Origin: Streptacidiphilus jeojiense
GTDB taxonomy: Bacteria > Actinomycetota > Actinomycetes > Streptomycetales > Streptomycetaceae
DNA length: 64,000 nucleotides
NCBI RefSeq assembly: GCF_000719095.1
Contig: NZ_JOEH01000003.1
Coordinates: forward strand, 1-64,000
Direction: 5' to 3'
Numbering within the stretch: position 1 is the first letter of the stretch; the number at the start of each line of letters is the position of its first letter. Under the pieces are notes generated by a model that was not told the origin of the DNA, did not search any database, and saw only the letters and a program-made list of their open reading frames with translations. This document shows, one piece after another, positions 16,492-23,255 of this stretch. The translations under genes and the position numbers were made by a program.

Positions 16492-17409
16492 TCAGACTCT
16501 CCGGTCGCGCCTGGCCCGCCAGATGGTGTGCTCCCGGGAGACCGCGTCCTCGGCGTCGCTGGAGAGCCGGGCCCAGACCGCCTCGGCGTGCTGGGCGGTG
16601 AGGTCGAGCCGGCTCAACTGGGCTTCGATGAGGTCGAGTTCACTGGCCGCCAGGCGGTAGGCGGCGGCCAGCGGGCGGAACTGCTTGAGCTGGATCCAGG
16701 CGGTGACCGCGGCGGCGATGGTGGTGCACACCCCGAGCAGGTGCAGGTCGAGGATGCCCAGGAACTGGGTCAGCGCCACCACCACGGCCAGGATGATGGT
16801 GCCGGTGGAGACCAACTGCCAGGTGGTGGTGGCGTTCTCGCAGCGTTCGGCCCGGGACAGGTACCAGACCCGCTGGGCCCTGATCCGCTCCTGGAGGTAG
16901 AGGTCGCGGCGCACGCTCAGCGGGGTCTGCCGCAGCCGGTGCATCTCGTCGGTGATCATCGGCTTGGCGCCGGGCGGGATCACCGGGCTCTTCTGGAACG
17001 CCGCGAAGACCTCGCTCATCTGCTCCAGGTAGGCGTTGTCGGAGTCCAGCGACTCGCCCTCGCCGGCGAACGGCCAGGCCCGCACCACGTACTTCCAGAC
17101 CAGGGTCTTCACCGACTCGGCGGCGGCGCGGCCCTCGTACCAGAGCGACTGCGGCTTCTCGTGGCCCAGCCGCCACCAGAAGTAGCCGGCCCCGGCGAAG
17201 AACGCGGCGGAGACGGCCTGGAACCAGTTGAGGTGGTTGTGCCGGACATCGGTGATCCCGGCCAGCGCGGCCAGCACCAGCATGAGTATCTGGCCCCGGT
17301 ACCAGCGGATGGAGCGTTCCTGGCCCTGCAGCGACGCCTGGTCGGCCGTCCAGAAGGGCTCGGGGAGCAGTTGCCGCTCCCGGTGGCCAGGTGGATCCTT
17401 GTGGACCAT
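16492..17409 (-). CDS. SLATT/DUF4231-like 4-TM membrane protein, copy 2
   Basis: This 305-residue tandem paralogue of the protein at 15507 has the same two hairpins (LMLVLAALAGITDV, VSAAFFAGAGYFWW; IILAVVVALTQFLG, TTIAAAVTAWIQL) and the same central block (WYEGRAAAESVKTLVWKYVV). The ATG at 17409 was chosen over one six bases upstream because it aligns with the start of copy 1 and leaves proper room after the AAGGGGGA site. The 70-base gap to copy 1 suggests co-transcription. Whether the pair belongs functionally to the Fxs modules is inferred from position only. Confidence 0.65.
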   Translation of the reverse strand: MVHKDPPGHRERQLLPEPFWTADQASLQGQERSIRWYRGQILMLVLAALAGITDVRHNHLNWFQAVSAAFFAGAGYFWWRLGHEKPQSLWYEGRAAAESVKTLVWKYVVRAWPFAGEGESLDSDNAYLEQMSEVFAAFQKSPVIPPGAKPMITDEMHRLRQTPLSVRRDLYLQERIRAQRVWYLSRAERCENATTTWQLVSTGTIILAVVVALTQFLGILDLHLLGVCTTIAAAVTAWIQLKQFRPLAAAYRLAASELDLIEAQLSRLDLTAQHAEAVWARLSSDAEDAVSREHTIWRARRDRRV

Positions 17410-17520
17410 CGACATCCCCCTTGTCTCGACCGTCCTCGCCAGTGTGACGGTGCCCAGGGGTGCGGCACAGCACACGTATCCGCCGAAGTTTCGATACGCC
17501 TGGCGGGAGTTGACCGACGG

Positions 17521-18318
17521 TCAGGCCCGGATGACCTGCACACCGGCCTGCTGGAACGGCTTGATCTGCTCGTCGCTCGCGCCGGAGTCGGTGACCAGGA
17601 CGTCCACGGCGTCGATCCCGCAGATCCGGGCGAAGGCGCGGCGGCCGACCTTGCTGCTGTCGGCGACCACCACCACCCGCCGGGCCCGCTCCACCAGCAG
17701 CTTGTTGACGCCGGCCTCGGCCTCGTTGCGGGCGCTGGCGCCGTCCTGGGCGTCGATGCCGTTGACGCCCAGGACGGTCAGGTCCAGCGTCAGTCCGGCC
17801 AGTACCGGGGTGGCCAGCGGGCCGACCAGTTCGTAGGAGCGCGCCCTGGCCACGCCGCCGGTGAGGACGACCTTCACCTCCGGCCTGATGGTCAGCTCGT
17901 GCGCGATGTTCAGGGCGTTGGTCACCAGGGTCACCGCCTCGGTGTCGGCCGGCAGCGCCAGCGGGACCAGCCGCAGCGCGATCGCCCTGGCCGTCTCGGT
18001 GGTGGTGGTGCCGCCGTTGATCCCGACCATGGTGCCGAGCTCCACCAGGGCGGCGGCAGCGACGGCGATCCGCAGCTTCTCCTCGGCGTGGCTGGCCGCC
18101 TTGTAGCGCAGCGGCAGCTCGTAGGTGATCCCGCTGACCTTGGCCCCGCCCCGGGTGCGCACCAGCAGCTGCTGCTGGTCCAGCTCGTCGAAGTCGCGGC
18201 GGATGGTCGCCGGGGAGACGTCGAGGTGCTGTGCGGCCTGCTCCACCGAGAGCTGCTCGGAGCGGCCGAGGAGCTCCAGCAGGGCGGTGCGTCGGGCGTG
18301 CTTGTCCATACCTGCCAT
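17521..18318 (-). CDS. DeoR/GlpR-family transcriptional regulator
   Basis: This 265-residue regulator has an N-terminal DeoR helix-turn-helix (LLGRSEQLSVEQAAQHLDVS, then PATIRRDFDELDQQQLLVRT, about 10-60) and a C-terminal sugar-phosphate sensing domain of the DeoRC type (GINGGTTTTETARAI; VLTGGVARARSYELVGP; AGVNKLLVERAR). Family members usually repress sugar-use operons and are relieved by a phosphorylated sugar. Start choice is uncertain: Met1 and Met4 are both possible and neither has a strong ribosome site. Upstream lies a roughly 220-base leader with a short ORF and hairpins, suggesting control after transcription start. The SIS-domain sugar-phosphate protein at 20176 is a possible functional partner. 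Confidence 0.88.
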   Translation of the reverse strand: MAGMDKHARRTALLELLGRSEQLSVEQAAQHLDVSPATIRRDFDELDQQQLLVRTRGGAKVSGITYELPLRYKAASHAEEKLRIAVAAAALVELGTMVGINGGTTTTETARAIALRLVPLALPADTEAVTLVTNALNIAHELTIRPEVKVVLTGGVARARSYELVGPLATPVLAGLTLDLTVLGVNGIDAQDGASARNEAEAGVNKLLVERARRVVVVADSSKVGRRAFARICGIDAVDVLVTDSGASDEQIKPFQQAGVQVIRA

Positions 18319-18344
18319 TCAAGCCCATCGTGCGGGCATGGGAA

Positions 18345-18418
18345 CGGCCCCTGGGCCTGCTCCTGTCCCCTCGAGGAGGTGACAGGCGCCGGAGGACGGC
18401 CGGCGGGCCCAGGGGCCG
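18345..18418 (-). promoter_or_regulatory. Long stem-loop in the leader of the DeoR gene
   Basis: Perfect 13-bp arms (CGGCCCCTGGGCC at 18345-18357 and its complement at 18406-18418) enclose 48 bases that hold a further 6-bp stem (18362-18367 with 18381-18386, CCTGTC/GACAGG). It ends 27 bases before the DeoR start codon on the minus strand. It could be an attenuator or could occlude translation. It is not followed by a T run. Confidence 0.55.
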
Positions 18419-18443
18419 GGTGACTGCTCTGGATTGCCCCGCC

Positions 18444-18470
18444 GCCCTTACGCGCACAGCGGGTAAGGGC
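18444..18470 (-). promoter_or_regulatory. Hairpin directly after the leader ORF
   Basis: 8-bp arms GCCCTTAC and GTAAGGGC enclose 11 bases. The hairpin starts 2 bases after the stop codon of the 12-codon leader ORF (reading on the minus strand), the position expected if ribosome occupancy of the ORF decides folding. Confidence 0.5.
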
Positions 18471-18472
18471 TG

Positions 18473-18511
18473 CTAGGAAGCAGCCACCTCACGAGTCCCG
18501 GAAGTACTCAT
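18473..18511 (-). CDS. 12-codon leader ORF before the DeoR gene
   Basis: ATG to TAG encodes MSTSGTREVAAS. It is preceded by a 15-base sequence fully complementary to the 16S rRNA 3' end, far stronger than any other ribosome site seen in this window, and followed at once by a hairpin. The strong start and tiny product suggest a regulatory leader peptide rather than a functional protein. No stretch of one repeated amino acid is present, so classical amino-acid attenuation is not obvious. Confidence 0.5.
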   Translation of the reverse strand: MSTSGTREVAAS

Positions 18512-18517
18512 ACTTTC

Positions 18518-18532
18518 GGATCACCTCCTTTC
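18518..18532 (-). promoter_or_regulatory. Full-length Shine-Dalgarno of the leader ORF
   Basis: On the minus strand the sequence GAAAGGAGGTGATCC is complementary to the whole 3' tail of bacterial 16S rRNA and lies 6 bases before the ATG of the leader ORF. On the plus strand it therefore mimics a 16S rRNA 3' end. Confidence 0.75.
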
Positions 18533-18543
18533 AGTGTGCCGAC

Positions 18544-18573
18544 ACTGTAGGCACGCTCCCGCGGCGGCGGCAA
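18544..18573 (-). promoter_or_regulatory. Likely sigma-70-type promoter for leader ORF and DeoR gene
   Basis: On the minus strand TTGCCG (18568-18573) is followed after 18 bases by TACAGT (18544-18549), fair matches to -35 and -10 elements. Transcription would begin just before the strong ribosome site. Confidence 0.45.
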
Positions 18574-18745
18574 CGGCATTATTTCGGCGGTCCCTGCACC
18601 GGCGCCCCGCCGCCGGCCCCCAATAGCGCGAATCCTCCCGGTCGGGGGACATTTGGCGGAAACCTGTGTACACGGCGGGACAGGCGAGTTGAATGGCTTC
18701 GCCCAACGGATCGATCGAAGCCCGGTGGGGGAGGCGCCTCTCATC

Positions 18746-20152
18746 ATGAACATTCCCGCCCAAGGCCCGGCGGCCCCGCCGCTGGACGCCGATGCCAGGC
18801 TGCTGTCGGCCCTGCTGGACGGCATGGAGGTCGGCCTCGCCGCGATGGACCGCGACGGCGTGCTGACGCACTGGAACCGCGAGGCCGCCAGGCTGCTCGG
18901 CTGGACCGCCCAGGAGGCCGTCGGCCGGGTCGGCCTGGAGGGCTGGGCGCTGCGCCCGGGGGACTCCGACGCCGTCCGCGCGCAGCTGCTCGGCGTGGCC
19001 GGAACGCCCCGGGTGCACGAGTTCGCGCTGCTCACCCGGGACGGCCGCCGGGTGCTGGTCCGTGCCCAGGCGCACCGGGTCACCGCCCCGGACAGCCGCC
19101 CGCTCGGCCTGTACTTCGCCTTCTCCGAGGCCGGCACCCAGGTCGAGCTGGAGCGCTCGCTGGCCCTGGCCGAGGCGATGATGGACGAGGCGCCGACCGG
19201 GGTGGTCCTGGTCGACGCCGATCTGCGCCCCGCCGCGGTGGGCGAGTCCGCGGCCCGCTGGCTGGACTGCGACCGCAACGCGCTGCTCGGCCACCCGCTC
19301 GGTGAGGTGCTGGGCGACGGCGTCCAGGAGCTGGAGGCCGCGCTGCAGCACGTCCTCGCCACCGGGAAGCCGCTCAGCGGCGTCAAGCTGTGGGCCGCGC
19401 TGCGCACCGACCCGTCCCGGCGCCGCTGCTGGCGCAGCGAGTTCGTCCGGCTCGGCTCCCCGCTCGGGGAGGAGCCGGTGCCGCTGGGCGTGGCCTGGTT
19501 CTTCGAGGACGTCACCCTGCACGAGCAGGCCGAGCAGGAGGGGACGGTGCTGCGGTTCCGGGCCACCCAGCTGCGCCGGGCCGGGCAGGCGGCGGCGGAG
19601 TGCGAGGACCCGATGGAGGGCGCCGTCGGCTACCTGGACTTCGTCCTGGCCGGGTTCGCCGACTACGCGCTGCTGGACGTGCTGGCGCCGGCGGACACCG
19701 CTGCCACCGGTGCGGGCGGCACGGCCGACTCCGCCCCCGGCGGGGACCTGGTGCGCGCCGCGGTCTCCCCGGTCGGCGCGCCGGCCCAGGCGGCCGCCCT
19801 GGAGCCGACCGGCATCCCGGCCCGCTACGGCGAGGTCCACCCGGCGGTCCGGGCGCTGGAGCGGGCCGGAACGGTGATCGTCTCCGACTCGGGCGCGCCC
19901 ACCGTGCCCACCACCCCGTCCCAGGGGCCCGGTCCGGTGCTGGACTGGGCCCTGCTGCGGCGCTGGCCGGCCGGCACCGTGCACGGTTTGTGCACGGCGC
20001 TGCGCAGCCGCGGCCGCACCGTCGGCGTGATCACCTTCCTGCGCGGCTCCGGGCGCCAGCGCTTCGACCGCGCCGACACCGCCTACGCCGAGGACATCGC
20101 GGCCAGGGTCGCGGCGGCGGTGGACCTGGCCGGGACGCCGCAGAAGGTGTAG
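18746..20152 (+). CDS. PAS/GAF-domain sensor-like protein
   Basis: This 468-residue soluble protein has a PAS domain near residues 15-125 (LLDGMEVGLAAMDRDGVLTHWN, AARLLGWTAQEAVGR), a second PAS-like domain near 145-260 (MMDEAPTGVVLVDADLRPA) and a C-terminal GAF-like domain (about 330-468; RSRGRTVGVITFLRG, DIAARVAAAVDLAG). Streptomyces proteins of this layout often end in a SpoIIE/PP2C phosphatase; here no phosphatase domain is present, so it may act through partner binding. The ATG at 18746 follows GGTGGGGGAGG; an upstream TTG at 18653 is possible but has no clear site. It converges on the SIS gene with a short tandem repeat at the junction. Confidence 0.75.
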   Translation: MNIPAQGPAAPPLDADARLLSALLDGMEVGLAAMDRDGVLTHWNREAARLLGWTAQEAVGRVGLEGWALRPGDSDAVRAQLLGVAGTPRVHEFALLTRDGRRVLVRAQAHRVTAPDSRPLGLYFAFSEAGTQVELERSLALAEAMMDEAPTGVVLVDADLRPAAVGESAARWLDCDRNALLGHPLGEVLGDGVQELEAALQHVLATGKPLSGVKLWAALRTDPSRRRCWRSEFVRLGSPLGEEPVPLGVAWFFEDVTLHEQAEQEGTVLRFRATQLRRAGQAAAECEDPMEGAVGYLDFVLAGFADYALLDVLAPADTAATGAGGTADSAPGGDLVRAAVSPVGAPAQAAALEPTGIPARYGEVHPAVRALERAGTVIVSDSGAPTVPTTPSQGPGPVLDWALLRRWPAGTVHGLCTALRSRGRTVGVITFLRGSGRQRFDRADTAYAEDIAARVAAAVDLAGTPQKV

Positions 20153-20188
20153 CGGGCTGAGAAGGTGTAGCCGGCTCAGAAGGTGTAG
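20142..20188. repeat. 18-bp tandem repeat across two converging stop codons
   Basis: The unit AGAAGGTGTAGCSGGCTS occurs at 20142-20159 and 20160-20177, with a third partial copy at 20178-20188. The first copy contains the TAG of the PAS gene, and the last encodes the final residues of the SIS protein on the other strand. It looks like a recent duplication at the gene junction. Confidence 0.7.
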
Positions 20189-20925
20189 AAGACCCGGTCC
20201 CGGTGCTCCGCCATCAGCTTGGCGTTCCAGTCCATCCCGCCGTCGACGTTGCCCGAGCGGAACAGCGGCGGGGTCAGGCCCTGGGCGGCCAGCTTGCCCA
20301 CCGCCACCGCCACCACGGCCTGCATCAGCGCGATGGTGGTGATGCTGGAGACCGGCCCGAAGGTGGTGTCGGCCCCTTCGGCGGTGAGCTCGCCGTCACC
20401 CACCGCGATCTTGTTGTCCAGGACGATGTCGCACTCGTCCTTGAGGTAGTGGCCCGAGGGGTGCCGCGAGGAGACCGCCTGCGGATAGGCCAGCGATGTG
20501 ACTCCGATCACAGTCAGCCCGCGCTCCCGGGCGTGCGCGGCCAGCTCCACCGGCATCACCTGCCGCCCGGACAGCGAGATCACGAACAGCAGGTCGCCGG
20601 GCCGGGCCGGACCCGCGTCCAGGGTGGTGGTGGCCAGCCCGGCCACCCGCTCCAGCGAGCTGCCCAGATGCGCCGGCACCACGTTCACCCCGGTGACCCC
20701 GGGTACGTCCAGCAGGTTCATCAGCACCAGGCCACCGGCCCGGTAGACCACGTCCTGCGCCGCGAGCGAGGAGTGCCCGGCGCCGAAGGTGAAGATCCGG
20801 CCGCCGTCCCGCACCGTGTCGGCCAGCACCTGCGCGGCTCGCTCGATGCCCGCCGCCTCCTCGTCCCTGACCCGCTGCAGCAGGGAGACGGCGGCGTCGA
20901 AGTACTGCCCGGCAAGATCGCTCAT
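20176..20925 (-). CDS. SIS-domain phosphosugar-binding protein (UPF0309 type)
   Basis: This 249-residue protein carries one sugar isomerase (SIS) domain: GGRIFTFGAGHSSLAAQD near residue 40, GDLLFVISLSGRQVMPVELA near 115 and GLTVIGVTSLAYP near 140. Such proteins bind phosphorylated sugars, often amino-sugar phosphates, as isomerases or sensors. The ATG at 20925 has AAAGGGAG upstream; an alternative Met lies 10 codons before it. It is divergent from dmdR1 with 162 bp between the starts, the same neighbourhood I recall from Streptomyces coelicolor. Confidence 0.85.
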   Translation of the reverse strand: MSDLAGQYFDAAVSLLQRVRDEEAAGIERAAQVLADTVRDGGRIFTFGAGHSSLAAQDVVYRAGGLVLMNLLDVPGVTGVNVVPAHLGSSLERVAGLATTTLDAGPARPGDLLFVISLSGRQVMPVELAAHARERGLTVIGVTSLAYPQAVSSRHPSGHYLKDECDIVLDNKIAVGDGELTAEGADTTFGPVSSITTIALMQAVVAVAVGKLAAQGLTPPLFRSGNVDGGMDWNAKLMAEHRDRVFYTF

Positions 20926-21087
20926 CGGGTCTGTGCTCCCTTTCGTGGGGGTCATCCGCTGGCACGTTGACGCCTCCGCCGGTGCCCTGTCAACAGCCAC
21001 CGGACGGACGCACAACGGGTTTGTCGGTGGGATGCGTCAGAATTGGTCTGCGACGACGCTGGACGACGAGGAACGGAGCCCGCGGCG

Positions 21088-21780
21088 ATGAGCGGTCACC
21101 TGATCGATACGACTGAGATGTACCTGCGCACCATCTTCGAACTCGAGGAGGAGGGCGTCGTCCCCATGCGCGCCCGGATCGCGGAGCGCCTGGAGCAGAG
21201 CGGCCCCACCGTGAGCCAGACGGTGGCGCGGATGGAGCGGGACGGCCTGCTGGAGGTCGCCGACGACCGCCATCTGGAGCTGACCGAGGGCGGCCGGCAG
21301 CTGGCGACGCGGGTGATGCGCAAGCACCGCATCGCCGAGTGCCTGCTGGTGGACGTCATCGGGCTGGAGTGGGAGCAGGTCCACGCCGAGGCCTGCCGCT
21401 GGGAGCACGTGATGAGCGAGGCGGTGGAGCGCCGGGTGCTGGAGCTGCTGCGGCACCCCACCCAGTCGCCGTACGGCAACCCGATCCCGGGACTGGAGGA
21501 GCTGGGCGAGGTCCCGGCGGACGAGTCGGCACTGGAGACGCTGGTCACCCTGGACCTGCTGGCCCCGGGGTCCGAGGGCAAGAGCGTGGTGGTCCGCCGG
21601 ATCGGCGAGCCGATCCAGACCGACGCGCAGCTGATGTACACCCTGCGCCGGGCCGGGGTGCAGCCGGGAGCGGTGGTCAGCGTGACCGACGCGCCCGGTG
21701 GGGTGCTGGTCAGCAGTGGCGGCGAGGCCGCGGAGCTGGACAAGGAGATCGCCGCCCACGTGTTCGTGGTCCGCGCCTGA
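21088..21780 (+). CDS. dmdR1: DtxR/IdeR-family iron-dependent repressor DmdR1
   Basis: This 230-residue protein has the size and sequence of Streptomyces DmdR1. DTTEMYLRTIFELEEEG opens the winged helix and contains the metal ligand Met; RIAERLEQSGPTVSQTVARM is the recognition helix region; AEACRWEHVMSE supplies the Cys, Glu and His metal ligands; and the C-terminus is an SH3-like domain (RAGVQPGAVVSVTDAPGGV). With Fe2+ bound it represses siderophore and iron-uptake genes. The ATG at 21088 was chosen by family alignment. It is followed by a strong terminator. Confidence 0.93.
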   Translation: MSGHLIDTTEMYLRTIFELEEEGVVPMRARIAERLEQSGPTVSQTVARMERDGLLEVADDRHLELTEGGRQLATRVMRKHRIAECLLVDVIGLEWEQVHAEACRWEHVMSEAVERRVLELLRHPTQSPYGNPIPGLEELGEVPADESALETLVTLDLLAPGSEGKSVVVRRIGEPIQTDAQLMYTLRRAGVQPGAVVSVTDAPGGVLVSSGGEAAELDKEIAAHVFVVRA

Positions 21781-21805
21781 GGCACCGGACACCGCCTGTA
21801 CAGGA

Positions 21806-21846
21806 CGGAAGGACCCGGCTCTTTCCCCGAGCGCCGGGTCCTTCCG
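21806..21846 (+). terminator. Rho-independent-type terminator after dmdR1
   Basis: 14-bp perfect arms (CGGAAGGACCCGGC at 21806-21819, complement at 21833-21846) around a 13-base loop start 26 bases after the dmdR1 stop. The downstream side is pyrimidine-rich. Confidence 0.8.
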
Positions 21847-22182
21847 TTCCCCCCGTCTCCCCCGCCGTTTCCCCCCGCCCGGCTTCCCCTCCGGGCTCCC
21901 CCTCGTGCCCCCGCACTCGCGGCCTCTCCTGCGGCGGCTCCTTCCGGACGGTTGATCCTTACGACCCCATTCCTCCCCTCGGCAGCAATCCGCAATCCTT
22001 GAGCGCTGTCACTCGAAAGTGGGGCTTTTTCACCCGCATGCATGGGTAGGGATGACATTCCGTCAGAAACTGTCGGGAATCCGGAGCGAACGGGCGCAGA
22101 GCTGTGCCCCCGCGGCCCGGAGGTGTCGGGGCCGGTCGGGGGCACAGGGGGATGCCGGGCTGCGGCTGACGGTCGCTCAGGA
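21847..22182. other. Gene-free stretch between dmdR1 and the primase-type gene
   Basis: These 336 bases separate two converging genes. They begin with a C/T-rich run and contain no convincing reading frame, promoter or further strong hairpin. Confidence 0.5.
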
Positions 22183-22947
22183 TCAGGAGACCGGCGACGA
22201 CAACGGCGCCTCTCGGCCGCATGCGTAGGCGATGGGGTTGATCAGCTCGGTGGCTTCGGGCAGCCAGCGGTTCAGGGTGGTGGGCTCCCTGGCCCACTGG
22301 GCGAAGCCGAAGGTGCCCACCCGGGTCGGCGGGGCCACGATCCAGTCGCCCTCGCCGTGGCCCATCAGGTCCAGCCTGCCCGGCCCCCAGCCGAGCCTGC
22401 GCAGCAGTTCCGGGAGCTTGGGCAGCGAACCGGGCAGCACCAGGAAGACCAGCCGCCGGCCGCGGCCCGCGGTCCCCGCCCCGCCGCCGGGGACGGCCAG
22501 GACCGGGCCCAGCTGCAGGCCCATCCGCTCCATCCGGGCCAGTGCCAGGCAGCCGGCGATCTCGGGCACGTCGATGGCGTCGAAGGCGCGGCCGGTCGGC
22601 AGCAGCACCGAGGCCAGCGGGTTGTCCGTCCACCAGCGCCGGACCACGCCGGGGCCGGCGCTGGCCTTGCGGGCCCAGTCGCGGGTGGTCGGGTGCGCGC
22701 CGGGGGCGGGACAGCCGGGGTCGCCGCAGGAGCAGCGCAGCGGGCCGTCGTCCTCGATCAGCCAGCTCCCGGCGGCGACCTCCCAGTGCCGCTCCTCCGC
22801 GTAGCGGACGGCTGCCTCGATCAGCGGGTCACGGCCGGTGTCCTGACGGGGGGTGCGGTCCTGATGGACGGCGGCGTCGTGACGGACGGCGTCGTGATCG
22901 ATGGAGTTCGGCCGAGTGGCTCCCAGGGTGTCTTCCACGCCGTGCAC
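22183..22947 (-). CDS. Bifunctional DNA primase/polymerase-type protein (Prim-Pol N-terminal family)
   Basis: This 254-residue protein matches a conserved Streptomyces chromosomal protein annotated with the bifunctional primase/polymerase domain. Visible blocks are RYAEERHWEVAAGSWLIED, the CSCGDPGCPAPGAHP cluster with three Cys and a His, SVLLPTGRAFDAIDVPE, where the DxD-like acidic pair sits, and EGDWIVAPPTR followed by QWAREPTTLNRWLP. It lacks any helicase partner, so a role in repair or as a non-catalytic relative is as likely as replication priming. It is divergent from the regulator gene at 23256. Confidence 0.8.
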   Translation of the reverse strand: MHGVEDTLGATRPNSIDHDAVRHDAAVHQDRTPRQDTGRDPLIEAAVRYAEERHWEVAAGSWLIEDDGPLRCSCGDPGCPAPGAHPTTRDWARKASAGPGVVRRWWTDNPLASVLLPTGRAFDAIDVPEIAGCLALARMERMGLQLGPVLAVPGGGAGTAGRGRRLVFLVLPGSLPKLPELLRRLGWGPGRLDLMGHGEGDWIVAPPTRVGTFGFAQWAREPTTLNRWLPEATELINPIAYACGREAPLSSPVS

Positions 22948-23255
22948 AACTTGCGAGGACGGAGCGGGTTACGGGCGTTGCCACGAAAGTGGATCTGCGT
23001 CCTCCGGCGGGCGGGGGCGCGTCGGTGCACGGACGGGGCGCACAGGGGGCCCCGGGGCCGCCAACGGGTATCCCCTCGGGGAGACCTCTGGCTACCCTGG
23101 ACGGAATGTCTCAATTGCCGTGCTGCGGCGAGCTTCTGACGGCGTCGTGCCGTCAATGCAGGGGATTGACGCCCGGACAGGCTTCACATGCCCCTTTGCG
23201 GGGAATGCTGATGACCTGTCGGGGTGACCATCACGCTCGAGGGGGAGGCACGTCC
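22948..23255. other. 308-bp divergent promoter region
   Basis: This region lies between the starts of the primase-type gene and the TPR regulator and should contain both promoters. The regulator's frame is open back to 23106 (a Cys-rich extension), but the ribosome site favours 23256. I see no strong dyad. Confidence 0.45.

Noticed and set aside
18518..18532. Plus-strand sequence identical to a 16S rRNA 3' end
   Set aside because: No rRNA sequence precedes it; on the minus strand it is the ribosome-binding site of a short ORF followed by hairpins, which explains it better.
23106..23255. Cys-rich 50-residue N-terminal extension of the NsdA-type regulator
   Set aside because: The frame is open, but the strong ribosome site and family alignment place the start at 23256.
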